Shown piece by piece: positions 40,812 through 47,194 of a DNA stretch of 55,880 nt. Position numbers and translations under genes: made by a program. Location of the stretch: assembly GCF_007859735.1 (NCBI RefSeq), contig NZ_SIHI01000001.1, forward strand, positions 672,190 to 728,069, read 5' to 3'. The stretch's first letter is position 1. Each line of letters opens with the position of its first letter. The notes below the pieces were generated by a model. That model made no database searches. It was not told where the DNA came from and saw nothing but the letters and a program-made list of their open reading frames with translations. This DNA comes from Thalassoglobus neptunius. GTDB taxonomy: Bacteria > Planctomycetota > Planctomycetia > Planctomycetales > Planctomycetaceae.

Positions 40812-42008
40812 ATGGGATGCACAATCACCAGAACGTATTCCCCCGCTCTCATCACGGCGACGAAGCTGCAGAAGAGTGATGGGGATCTTGTGTGGGAAGC
40901 GGGGCGAAACACACCCCCGTGGGCAATGTTTCTGGACGGATCAAACGTTGTTCAGGTCTACGGAGCAAGGGCGGGGTTCTGGACACAGCCATCGGGACTC
41001 ATCACCGATTCCAGCTATTTCTCAAACAGTTCCGGAACTCTGGGTGACACTGTTTCTGCCGACATTGGATCAACACACGTGGTGATGGCAACTCCGAGGC
41101 TGGGGGGCGGATTCGGAAACTTTGGGCAGATCACCGCGATCGACCTGTCTGACGGGTCCATCGATCTCGACCTTGGAGAATCATTCAGTTCGTCCGTGTG
41201 GTACAACGCGATTTCGCACGCCCCGTCTTCCGACCTGTTTGACATTCTGTTCCCCACACAGATCGACCGCTATTCGATCTCCGGTGGTGGAACGACGGGA
41301 ACGCAGAAGTTTTCACTCACCGGAAAATCGCAAGACAAACGTCGGAGGATTCTTTCAGATGGAACGCACTACTATCTCGGAATCTTCACGACTCGTGGAC
41401 GTGTCGCGAAAACGCTGATCTCGGACCTCACAACAGCAAGCACTCTCGATGCAGGCAGTGACTTTTCCAATGACTACCGGATGGGCGATCGGGGCGCCAT
41501 TGCCGGTGGCTATATCGCCTACGGGGAAGACCCCGGAAGTTATGTGACGGTCGTGTCCACAAGCTCCATGTCCGTGGCGTACCGTGTTGCATTTGCTTCC
41601 AACACCATCTTGAGTATGGACACGAAATCCGGGGCAACGGTTGTTTGCTCGGAACAGAATTCGAGTCCGGGAACCATCGATATCACACTTATTGATTCGG
41701 GAGGATCGGAAGATTGGACCGTCAGTTACTCTGGCACTGTTTTTGACGACATCTGGCACGATCCGAAACCGTACTTCTCCAGCGATGGCTCTTCGATTTA
41801 TGTGACGGGCGATTTCACGATCAATGGCGTTTCCGTGCAGGTTCTCAAACTCGATGCGTCCGACGGTTCTCTCGAGTGGTGTTACACGATCGGAAGTGGT
41901 GTCAGTGGATCGGGATCAGCCCGGGCCACAAACACACCAACAGACCTCGTTGAAAGTGGATCGTACCTGTACATCAGTTGTCAGAACAACGCCCCGAATT
42001 ATTTGTAA
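40812..42008 (+). CDS. Beta-propeller-like tail tip / receptor-binding candidate
   Basis: 398 residues, starting directly after the previous stop. Repeated blade-like units: GGFGNFGQITAIDLSDGSID, FSSDGSSIYVTGDFTINGVS VQVLKLDASDGSLEW. The 'LDASDGSLEW' type motif is seen in PQQ-like propellers. Such folds near the tail tip are candidates for host binding. Virion location is inferred from gene order. Confidence 0.55.
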   Translation: MGCTITRTYSPALITATKLQKSDGDLVWEAGRNTPPWAMFLDGSNVVQVYGARAGFWTQPSGLITDSSYFSNSSGTLGDTVSADIGSTHVVMATPRLGGGFGNFGQITAIDLSDGSIDLDLGESFSSSVWYNAISHAPSSDLFDILFPTQIDRYSISGGGTTGTQKFSLTGKSQDKRRRILSDGTHYYLGIFTTRGRVAKTLISDLTTASTLDAGSDFSNDYRMGDRGAIAGGYIAYGEDPGSYVTVVSTSSMSVAYRVAFASNTILSMDTKSGATVVCSEQNSSPGTIDITLIDSGGSEDWTVSYSGTVFDDIWHDPKPYFSSDGSSIYVTGDFTINGVSVQVLKLDASDGSLEWCYTIGSGVSGSGSARATNTPTDLVESGSYLYISCQNNAPNYL

Positions 42009-42031
42009 GTCACCACTCAGGAGCACTCGTC

Positions 42032-42409
42032 ATGGCGAATGAAATCAAGATCAACCTCAACGGCACCGTTCAAAACGGCGTCCTGAAGGACACAATCACT
42101 CTCGGTGGGGAAGTCCTTTACGATCAGGCGACGCCCGGTGGGCCGAATCCGGGAAGTGTTTCGGTCGGAACATCCGAGCAAGATATCAGCTTCGCCGGTT
42201 TGACCTCCCCTGCGTTTGTGTTTTTGCGAAACACCGACGACACGAACTTCGTCAAATACGGCCCCAAGAACGGCAGCAACGTCATGGAAGAGTTGGGCAG
42301 ACTTCGCCCCGGCGGCTTCGCATTCCTGGAACTCGCACCAAGTGTCACCCTTCGGATGGTCTCCGACACCGCCGTCTGCCTCGTCCTCGTCCAGGGTTAC
42401 GAGCTGTAG
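42032..42409 (+). CDS. Small tail or appendage protein
   Basis: 125 residues from ATG 42032 (CAGGAG upstream). Beta-sandwich look: EIKINLNGTVQNGVLKDTIT, FAGLTSPAFVFLRNTDDTNF, PGGFAFLELAPSVTLRMVSD. Last gene of the rightward structural operon. Function unknown. Confidence 0.55.
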   Translation: MANEIKINLNGTVQNGVLKDTITLGGEVLYDQATPGGPNPGSVSVGTSEQDISFAGLTSPAFVFLRNTDDTNFVKYGPKNGSNVMEELGRLRPGGFAFLELAPSVTLRMVSDTAVCLVLVQGYEL

Positions 42410-42450
42410 AAAAACGTCGGAACTTTTCAACAACTACCGACGAAATCGAA

Positions 42451-42741
42451 TCAACCCTGATAACCCTTCAATCCGCGTCGTCGAATTTCGTTGTTCACAG
42501 TGTTTCGAGAGCACCCCATTTCTTTCGCGATTTCATGGGCGGGAACCTTGCCTAGCTTCTTCACAATCCGCTTGGGCCATTCGAGCTTGTGAGGAATGTG
42601 CGGGGGAATTCCCTGACGTCGACGTTGTGTGTAGACACTCGACCGAGAGCGATTCAACTGCTGTGCAATCGCCTCATCAGTATCGGTGCCCAACAAATCG
42701 AGTTCCCAATGCTCCCACTGTTTGTGATTCGGATTTGGCAT
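42451..42741 (-). CDS. Double helix-turn-helix regulator
   Basis: 96 residues, the first gene facing the structural operon. DTDEAIAQQLNRSRSSVYTQ RR resembles a SANT/Myb-like recognition helix. VPAHEIAKEMGCSRNTVNNE IRRRG is a second HTH. Basic. Candidate repressor or late regulator. Its start codon lies 12 bases after the stop of a possible leader peptide and just past a terminator hairpin, so its expression may be attenuated. Confidence 0.7.
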   Translation of the reverse strand: MPNPNHKQWEHWELDLLGTDTDEAIAQQLNRSRSSVYTQRRRQGIPPHIPHKLEWPKRIVKKLGKVPAHEIAKEMGCSRNTVNNEIRRRGLKGYQG

Positions 42742-42754
42742 GTTCTAGATCCTG

Positions 42755-42808
42755 CTAGAAAAAGAAAAACGCCCGGTATTTTACTACCGGGCGTTGACAA
42801 GAATTCAT
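42755..42808 (-). CDS. Possible 17-residue leader peptide
   Basis: On the minus strand the centre of the palindrome supplies an ATG, and the frame MNSCQRPVVKYRAFFFF runs through the whole terminator hairpin and stops 13 bases before the HTH gene. Four terminal Phe codons come from the U-tract. The position is that of an attenuator leader, but no strong ribosome site is visible. Confidence 0.25.
   Translation of the reverse strand: MNSCQRPVVKYRAFFFF
42756..42795 (-). terminator. Intrinsic terminator upstream of the HTH gene
   Basis: Minus strand: AACGCCCGGTA, six-base loop, TACCGGGCGTT (perfect 11-base stem, 42768-42795), then TTTTTCTTTTTC. It ends about 15 bases before the HTH start codon, so it either ends transcripts from upstream genes or attenuates the HTH gene itself. 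Confidence 0.8.
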
Positions 42809-42819
42809 GAATTCTTGTC
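42796..42819. promoter_or_regulatory. Perfect 24-base palindrome, operator candidate
   Basis: Half-site GACAAGAATTCA followed by its exact reverse complement, directly abutting the terminator stem. Likely bound by a dimeric repressor, perhaps the adjacent HTH protein. Confidence 0.6.
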
Positions 42820-42899
42820 TGCCCGCCCCCTTGGATTGTTTATCACTGTTGTCGACTACTGCCAACATGTGGACACAACATTTCCGAAAATAATTTCAC

Positions 42900-42936
42900 G
42901 AAAAAACCCCACGAGACAGGGCCAGTCTCGCGGGGT
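42900..42936 (-). terminator. Terminator of the PEP-CTERM gene
   Basis: Minus strand: ACCCCGCGAGAC, seven-base loop, GTCTCGTGGGGT (12-base stem with one G-U), then TTTTTT. It lies 30 bases past the stop of the leftward PEP-CTERM gene. Confidence 0.88.
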
Positions 42937-42966
42937 GACATCTCTTCCAAAGAAGCGATGCGGGCA

Positions 42967-43692
42967 TCAAGTTGTTTTGCGTCGTCGTGCCGCTCCGATC
43001 AGGCCGATCGCCCCCATTCCGAGCAACGCCATTGACGATGGCTCGGGAACTGGCGGAGCCGTGAGTGTCATCGTGTAGGTTCCCGTTCCGCTGATCGGTG
43101 AGGTGAATTCCGTTCCGCCGATGTCGATGAAGTAGATCTGATTTAAGATATCAAGTGTTAAGTCGTAGGACGTGTTCCCAAACAGGTTTCCAGAGGTACC
43201 GAAGTTCGTGGTCATTGCACTCGGCATATTGAAGATCTCTCGAAGTGGCTGGGCGCCATCTTCACGTTCAATAATCAGAATGGCTTGACCAACCCCACTG
43301 GCCTCTTCAGACAATCCGGTACTGGACCATGTCGAAGAAAAATCAATGTCATACTCCCAAGTACCGAATCCAGTCAGTTCGACGTTTATTGTGTGGAAGA
43401 CTTCCTGCAGGTCCACTCCATTCGGTCGATCGAGAGAGAACGTCGACGAAATCACATAGTCGCGGCCAACTTGTTCAATCGTTGTGGTGATCTCAGCCGA
43501 ACCGTCACCCACAGAATCACTGTTGACGAGTGGAGTCCCGTCGATATTGGGAGGCGCCAATGTGGTGACCTGTCCAGAATTAACGACAAACGTGGAACTT
43601 GCCCCCTGCTGAATCTCCGTGAACGTAATGTCCGCACGACCAACGGAACCCATCGACAGCAACACAGCGAACGCACAGAGTGAGCGAATCAT
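42967..43692 (-). CDS. PEP-CTERM secreted protein (prophage cargo)
   Basis: 241 residues. N-terminal signal peptide MIRSLCAFAVLLSMGSVGRA. C-terminal sorting signal VPEPSSMALLGMGAIGLIGA ARRRK: the VPEP motif, a hydrophobic helix and a basic end, as recognised by exosortase-type systems. The body is beta-rich. Such proteins are exported and processed by host machinery, so this is a cargo (moron) gene probably expressed in the lysogen. It has its own terminator. Confidence 0.85.
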   Translation of the reverse strand: MIRSLCAFAVLLSMGSVGRADITFTEIQQGASSTFVVNSGQVTTLAPPNIDGTPLVNSDSVGDGSAEITTTIEQVGRDYVISSTFSLDRPNGVDLQEVFHTINVELTGFGTWEYDIDFSSTWSSTGLSEEASGVGQAILIIEREDGAQPLREIFNMPSAMTTNFGTSGNLFGNTSYDLTLDILNQIYFIDIGGTEFTSPISGTGTYTMTLTAPPVPEPSSMALLGMGAIGLIGAARRRKTT

Positions 43693-44070
43693 CAGAGACC
43701 CTTTTCCAACAGAACGTATTGAACCCTCCCGCAGCGGTAATTCGTATTACTACCACCTGAATCAACGAGGAGCAAACGTTTTTTCGGATTGTGGCGAAGA
43801 GCGAAGATCGACCACAAGATCTAGAAACTTTCAGAACACCCTTGCATGTGCTCAAATGTTCAGTAGGCTTTACTTGATCAGAAGAGACTGATTGTTTTCG
43901 CAACAGGGATGTTTTGTTGCACTGGAGAAATGGGCGATGATTGCTCACACCACTAAACTGACTAGTCAAATCGACGATCGTTGGGTCACTGCAATTGACC
44001 CGCATCTCTGCTTTTCACTCGCACAGCTTCGCGAGTTAGCCGCCGCGTTTCTTGGGTGGCGACGATTACG
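43693..44070. other. Intergenic region upstream of the PEP-CTERM gene
   Basis: About 378 bases. Must contain the leftward promoter of the PEP-CTERM gene. A 60-codon + strand frame (43892-44074) exists but lacks family-like features and overlaps the next gene's end. I see nothing else to name. Confidence 0.4.
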
Positions 44071-44607
44071 TTAGTCCGAGACCTGCGAGTTTCTTAAAAC
44101 CCACTCCCCTTCGGAAACCTCTTCGCCATACCAGTACCAAACGGTCTGGATGTCGAATTCAGGTCGATACGTGAACAGAGTCCATTCTCCGTGACGTTTT
44201 CCGGACTCAGAAAGTGGGCCGCGATTGTTCCAGCCATCTCCATTTAGGGAGATGTGAACTGGAACATCTGATCGGTTGATCCATCTGAGAATGTGAACGT
44301 CATCGACGTTGTCTGATTCACAATACGTGTCGATTTGCCATCTCCACACGCCGAGTGAGATACCAATCACGAGGCCAATCGATACAGCGATGAGTGCGTA
44401 CCGCGTTCGTTGAAAGAATGACCACACCATCGCAGCGCATCCGATCGCGAACGCACAGAACTCAAGCAGCCAGAGCAAGAGGCTGGGTGAATATTCCTCG
44501 GAGACGCAAAGCACAAAGAACATCATAATGATGGAAATAAAGCAGACCACACCCGGCGTGAGTAGATCGCGAACTGTTTTCAACAGTTCCGTTTTTCGAT
44601 CAGTCAT
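44071..44607 (-). CDS. Membrane protein with extracytoplasmic domain
   Basis: 178 residues from ATG 44607. Three hydrophobic helices: VVCFISIIMMFFVLCV, SLLLWLLEFCAFAIGCAAMV and YALIAVSIGLVIGISLGVW. A C-terminal domain follows (HILRWINRSDVPVHISLNGD ... TLFTYRPEFDIQTVWYWYGE). Downstream of the RHH gene by 10 bases, probably one operon. Possibly a lysogenic-conversion or superinfection-exclusion protein; not recognised. Confidence 0.55.
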   Translation of the reverse strand: MTDRKTELLKTVRDLLTPGVVCFISIIMMFFVLCVSEEYSPSLLLWLLEFCAFAIGCAAMVWSFFQRTRYALIAVSIGLVIGISLGVWRWQIDTYCESDNVDDVHILRWINRSDVPVHISLNGDGWNNRGPLSESGKRHGEWTLFTYRPEFDIQTVWYWYGEEVSEGEWVLRNSQVSD

Positions 44608-44617
44608 AATCAAGGCC

Positions 44618-44833
44618 CTAAGATTTTGGTTTCGTTTTTTGCCCTTCGTTCAGTTGTGCTTCCGCAGCTGCGTTGAGCACGTCTCTGATCCAGTCCGAGA
44701 GAAAGTACTTGTTCATCTTCAATCCGTTCTCCCGACAGTAGGCCAAGCGGGCCTTCTTCCAGTCGTTGTGTTCTTTGATGAAACAACGAAAGTTGACAGT
44801 CTTGTCGAACGGCTTCTCTTCAGGTTCATCCAT
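44618..44833 (-). CDS. Ribbon-helix-helix-like DNA-binding protein
   Basis: 71 residues from ATG 44833 (GTG 44857 is an alternative). DKTVNFRCFIKEHNDWKKAR LAYCRENGLKMNKYFLSDWI has the beta-strand then two-helix pattern of CopG/Arc-type proteins. It faces the promoter at 44861-44889 divergently and could repress it through the imperfect palindrome there. Confidence 0.55.
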   Translation of the reverse strand: MDEPEEKPFDKTVNFRCFIKEHNDWKKARLAYCRENGLKMNKYFLSDWIRDVLNAAAEAQLNEGQKTKPKS

Positions 44834-44860
44834 TGCCACATCGTACACAGGCGACACACA

Positions 44861-44889
44861 TTGACAACATCATACACGCTGTGTATACA
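44861..44889 (+). promoter_or_regulatory. Sigma-70-type promoter with overlapping palindrome
   Basis: TTGACA (44861-44866), 17-base spacer, TATACA (44884-44889). The -35 is perfect. GCTGTGTATACAGC (44878-44891), a palindrome matching at 12 of 14 positions, overlaps the -10 and may be an operator. Start of RNA expected near 44896. Confidence 0.65.
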
Positions 44890-44896
44890 GCAACGT

Positions 44897-45000
44897 TACA
44901 TCGTTCCCCACCGGTGCAATCAATCGAATCATCCAAGCTTTCCGCTTGGGCTTTTCCGCAGTTGACTATCGTGGGGATCGTCAACTGCGGATTTTTTATT
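44897..45000 (+). ncRNA. Candidate small RNA or attenuated leader
   Basis: Runs from the promoter above to the terminator below, about 100 bases, with no coding frame of note. Two hairpins: CCAAG-CTTTCCG-CTTGG and the terminator stem. Either a free-standing small RNA or a leader whose terminator must be bypassed for xis-int transcription. The start is predicted, not seen. Confidence 0.45.
44956..45000 (+). terminator. Intrinsic terminator upstream of xis-int
   Basis: CCGCAGTTGAC (44956-44966), 13-base loop, GTCAACTGCGG (44980-44990), then ATTTTTTATT. Perfect 11-base stem. Confidence 0.88.
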
Positions 45001-45028
45001 GGGGGGGGGCGATGATGGACCCAACTCA

Positions 45029-45130
45029 ATGATTGTAGTTGCTGGGACTTGGTACCTCTACAGAGATGATTCACTGAGCTTTGACGATGTTGTTCGCAAA
45101 CTGGAGGAATGCCATGAGCCCATGACATAG
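45029..45130 (+). CDS. Possible small ORF, 33 residues
   Basis: Encodes MIVVAGTWYLYRDDSLSFDD VVRKLEECHEPMT, protein-like in composition. No ribosome site is obvious. It lies between the terminator at 45000 and the hairpins before xis. Confidence 0.3.
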   Translation: MIVVAGTWYLYRDDSLSFDDVVRKLEECHEPMT

Positions 45131-45142
45131 TAATCAGCGCAC

Positions 45143-45172
45143 GAAAAAACCCAGTGTTGGTACCACTGGGTT
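45143..45172 (-). terminator. Leftward intrinsic terminator
   Basis: Stem AACCCAGTG / CACTGGGTT (45148-45172) with loop TTGGTAC on the + strand; on the minus strand it is followed by a run of six T. It would stop a leftward transcript coming from the xis side. No leftward gene is evident between here and xis. Confidence 0.65.
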
Positions 45173-45198
45173 GAATCGAACGCAAATTATTTCGTGTT

Positions 45199-45231
45199 GA
45201 TGGCCAGACGATTGGTACTCGTCTGACCATC
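45199..45231. other. Hairpin with the same TTGGTAC loop
   Basis: GATGGCCAGACGA, loop TTGGTAC, TCGTCTGACCATC: a 13-base stem with one mismatch. The loop is identical to that of the hairpin at 45148. It ends about 70 bases before the xis ATG. Confidence 0.55.
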
Positions 45232-45298
45232 GGTGTCAACGATTCATCCTCCGACCGTACAAATAAGGGGGAAATCACGTCAACGGGAAGTCAATCCT

Positions 45299-45583
45299 AT
45301 GACGAACGTCAAAGGTATGTCAACGGAAATCGGCAACCAGACACAAAATTCTCCATCACCAGTTCTGCAACTGGGCCAATTATGGCGAAGATGCGAGTTG
45401 TTGCAGCAAATGGGGATCGGGGAGAATACGTTGAAGCGGTGGGAAATCGCCGGGCTCCCAGCACTCAAAGCCGGGACAAGGGAGAAGTATTATCTCTCAG
45501 ATGACGTGATCCAGGTCATGAGGAAGTGTGCGACTGAAGGGGTTCCCAAGCTCGTCCCAGACTACAAAAGGCAACAGGAATGA
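45299..45583 (+). CDS. Excisionase-like (MerR-type) protein
   Basis: 94 residues from ATG 45299 (GTG 45233 is an alternative). LWRRCELLQQMGIGENTLKR WEIAGLPALKAGTREKYYLS is a MerR/Xis-type helix-turn-helix with wing. It overlaps the integrase start by ATGA, the usual recombination directionality factor position. Probably turns integration into excision; it may also regulate int. Confidence 0.75.
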   Translation: MTNVKGMSTEIGNQTQNSPSPVLQLGQLWRRCELLQQMGIGENTLKRWEIAGLPALKAGTREKYYLSDDVIQVMRKCATEGVPKLVPDYKRQQE

Positions 45584-46749
45584 TCCGAGTTCGAGTCTTT
45601 CTGCGATCGGGGCGAAAGTTCTATGAATGCCAGTGGGAAGATCCCGCAACTGGACTCAAGAAAACACGATCGACGAAATCGACTCGACTTCGCGACGCTG
45701 AACGATTCGCAGCTCGTCTCGAACAAGACCTGAACAATCCCAGCGATGACATCGAACACGTCCGCTGGGACATCTTCCGTCAGGCATACGAAGCTTCCGA
45801 GTATCCGGGAAAGTCGATCAAGACGCAGAGAACGACTGCAGCAACGTTCAACCTGGTTGAAAAGGCGCTCTCTCCCGCGCGACCGACAGTTATTGACACT
45901 CGCAAGGTCGCCAAGCTCGCCCACTCTATCCGGGCGCGAAAGCGTGGCAATTCGGAATTCACCGTCAAGCGGCATCTAATCGAGCTTCGAAAGATTCTTC
46001 GATGGGCTCTCAGGAATCACTACATCCAGCACCTGCCGAACTTCGAGATGCCGAAGAAGCTCAAAGGGGCCAAGTCCCGCGCTGTTACGTCTGAGGAATT
46101 CGATCGAATCTTGAAAGTCATTCCAGACGTGATTGGCGAAGACCGGGCGGCATCGTGGGAATTCCTCATCACTGGCCTATGGTGGTCCGGCCTGAGAGTT
46201 GACGAAGCAATGTCTTTGCACTGGACCGATCCAAGCAATTTGATGGTCGACCTGTCTGGCAAGTATCCGATGTTTCAGATTCAGGCCCATGCTGAGAAGG
46301 GGCGGAAATTCCGACTCCTTCCGATGGCTCCTGAGTTTGCGGGCTTCCTCGAATCGGTCCCAAGGAAGAAACGCAGAGGACTCGTCTTTCGACCACAGGG
46401 CAGACACGGAACTGTACCGCTCACAGACTGGGTTTCAAAGACCATCTCAAAGTTCGGCCGAGCGGCAAGGGTCCAAGTCAGTCAACGTGAGGGGTCTGAG
46501 AAATGGGCATCTGCTCACGATCTCCGCCGTGCATTCGGAATCCGCTGGTCAAGTCGCGTCGACGCTAAGACGCTCATGGAAATGATGCGTCATGAATCGA
46601 TCGTGACAACGCAGCAATTCTACCTTCTCCAGCAAGCGGAATTGACCGCAGCTCGGATCGCGGAAGCAATGCCACAAGACGAGGTGGCGGGATTTGCTAA
46701 CACTTCTACTAACACTTCGGATTCGCTCCGAAAAGCGAAAACCAAGTGA
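45580..46749 (+). CDS. int: Tyrosine-family phage integrase
   Basis: 389 residues. Catalytic residues in order: Arg206 (SGLRVDEAMSL), Lys240 (HAEKGRKFRLL), His313-x-x-Arg316 (HDLRR), His338 (MRHES) and nucleophile Tyr348 (QQFYLL). The N-terminal ~65 residues form an arm-binding-like domain. The 3' end of the gene contains the right-hand arm-type repeats, and the attachment core starts 36 bases past the stop. Confidence 0.95.
   Translation: MIRVRVFLRSGRKFYECQWEDPATGLKKTRSTKSTRLRDAERFAARLEQDLNNPSDDIEHVRWDIFRQAYEASEYPGKSIKTQRTTAATFNLVEKALSPARPTVIDTRKVAKLAHSIRARKRGNSEFTVKRHLIELRKILRWALRNHYIQHLPNFEMPKKLKGAKSRAVTSEEFDRILKVIPDVIGEDRAASWEFLITGLWWSGLRVDEAMSLHWTDPSNLMVDLSGKYPMFQIQAHAEKGRKFRLLPMAPEFAGFLESVPRKKRRGLVFRPQGRHGTVPLTDWVSKTISKFGRAARVQVSQREGSEKWASAHDLRRAFGIRWSSRVDAKTLMEMMRHESIVTTQQFYLLQQAELTAARIAEAMPQDEVAGFANTSTNTSDSLRKAKTK
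46694..46717 (+). repeat. Integrase arm-type repeats (right)
   Basis: TTGCTAACACTT (46694-46705) then CTACTAACACTT, in the coding end of int. Mirrors the tandem repeat at 2115-2138. Encodes the ANTSTNTS residues at the integrase C-terminus, so the site constrains the protein. Confidence 0.65.
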
Positions 46750-46785
46750 ATTCGTTTCACTGCGGTTTTTATACTCTCGAATCAG

Positions 46786-46831
46786 TACCCCCGGCGGGAT
46801 TCGAACCCACGACCTTTGGTTTAGGAAACCA
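46786..46831 (-). other. attR core
   Basis: 46 bases identical to 1959-2004. By geometry this copy came with the phage and restores the tRNA's 3' half, while the original host 3' half now lies at attL. Confidence 0.92.
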
Positions 46832-46859
46832 ACGCTCTATCCTGCTGAGCTACGAGGGC
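46786..46859 (-). tRNA. tRNA-Arg(CCT), phage-restored
   Basis: 74 bases. Acceptor GCCCTCG / CGGGGGT (two G-U pairs), D-arm AGCTCAGCAGGATAGAGC, anticodon arm TTGGT-TTCCTAA-ACCAA (anticodon CCT), T-arm GTGGG-TTCGAAT-CCCGC, discriminator A, no encoded CCA. Decodes AGG. Integration kept it functional. Confidence 0.95.
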
Positions 46860-46869
46860 AGGTGTGGAA

Positions 46870-46898
46870 AGATTACGTTCTCGCTGTCGTGTTGACAA
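46870..46898 (-). promoter_or_regulatory. Promoter of tRNA-Arg
   Basis: Minus strand TTGTCA, 17 bases, TAATCT, then 10 bases to the tRNA 5' end. On host DNA, so unaffected by integration. Confidence 0.65.
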
Positions 46899-47194
46899 CT
46901 TTGGGCCGTTCCGATGTGGCTTGGCAGTTGTTTGAGCTTGCATCGTTCGATGGTTGCTGTGTTTGATCGCCCGGGTTCTTGACGATCGCTTCGTCGACTG
47001 CTGTGACGAGTCCCGCTTGCTGGGGGGATTCTGAGAAAAGATTCGAAGTTGAACTCCCTGAGTGGGTGTCCAACTTGCCCTCACGTGAACGCATCCGTCA
47101 AACTGGTGGGTGCGAAGTCGTCGTACCGAATTGCTGAATTGGTTCCTGAGAGATGTCTGGTTTCGAAGTGGTCTGGATCGGAAGAGTGTGTGAG
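46899..47194. other. Intergenic region tRNA-sulfatase
   Basis: With the tRNA promoter this makes a gap of about 335 bases between the divergent tRNA and sulfatase genes. No gene recognised; it should contain the sulfatase promoter. Confidence 0.4.

Larger units (their letters stand above)
1959..46831 (+). mobile_element. Integrated siphovirus (prophage), about 44.8 kb
   Basis: The element is bounded by a 46-base direct repeat (1959-2004 and 46786-46831) taken from the 3' part of tRNA-Arg(CCT). Inside are a tyrosine integrase and excisionase-like gene next to the right end, replication genes, terminase, portal, capsid protease, capsid, tail tube, G/GT chaperones, tape measure and tail proteins. 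The head genes mix lambda-like (terminase, portal, gpW, protease with nested scaffold) and Mu-like (gpT capsid) types; no contractile sheath gene is seen, so a siphovirus is inferred. Structural genes appear intact, so it could be functional; whether it excises cannot be told from sequence. Confidence 0.93.

Noticed and set aside
42417-42451. Hairpin CGTCGG/CCGACG after the last structural gene
   Set aside because: Six base pairs, a 16-base loop and no U-tract; not convincing as a terminator.
43892-44074. 60-codon + strand frame between the cargo genes
   Set aside because: No homology-like features, weak start, overlaps the end of the minus-strand membrane protein gene.
1959-46831. Interpretation as an integrative conjugative element or gene transfer agent
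   Set aside because: No relaxase or mating-pair genes, and a full set of terminase, portal, capsid, tail and integrase genes with att sites is present.
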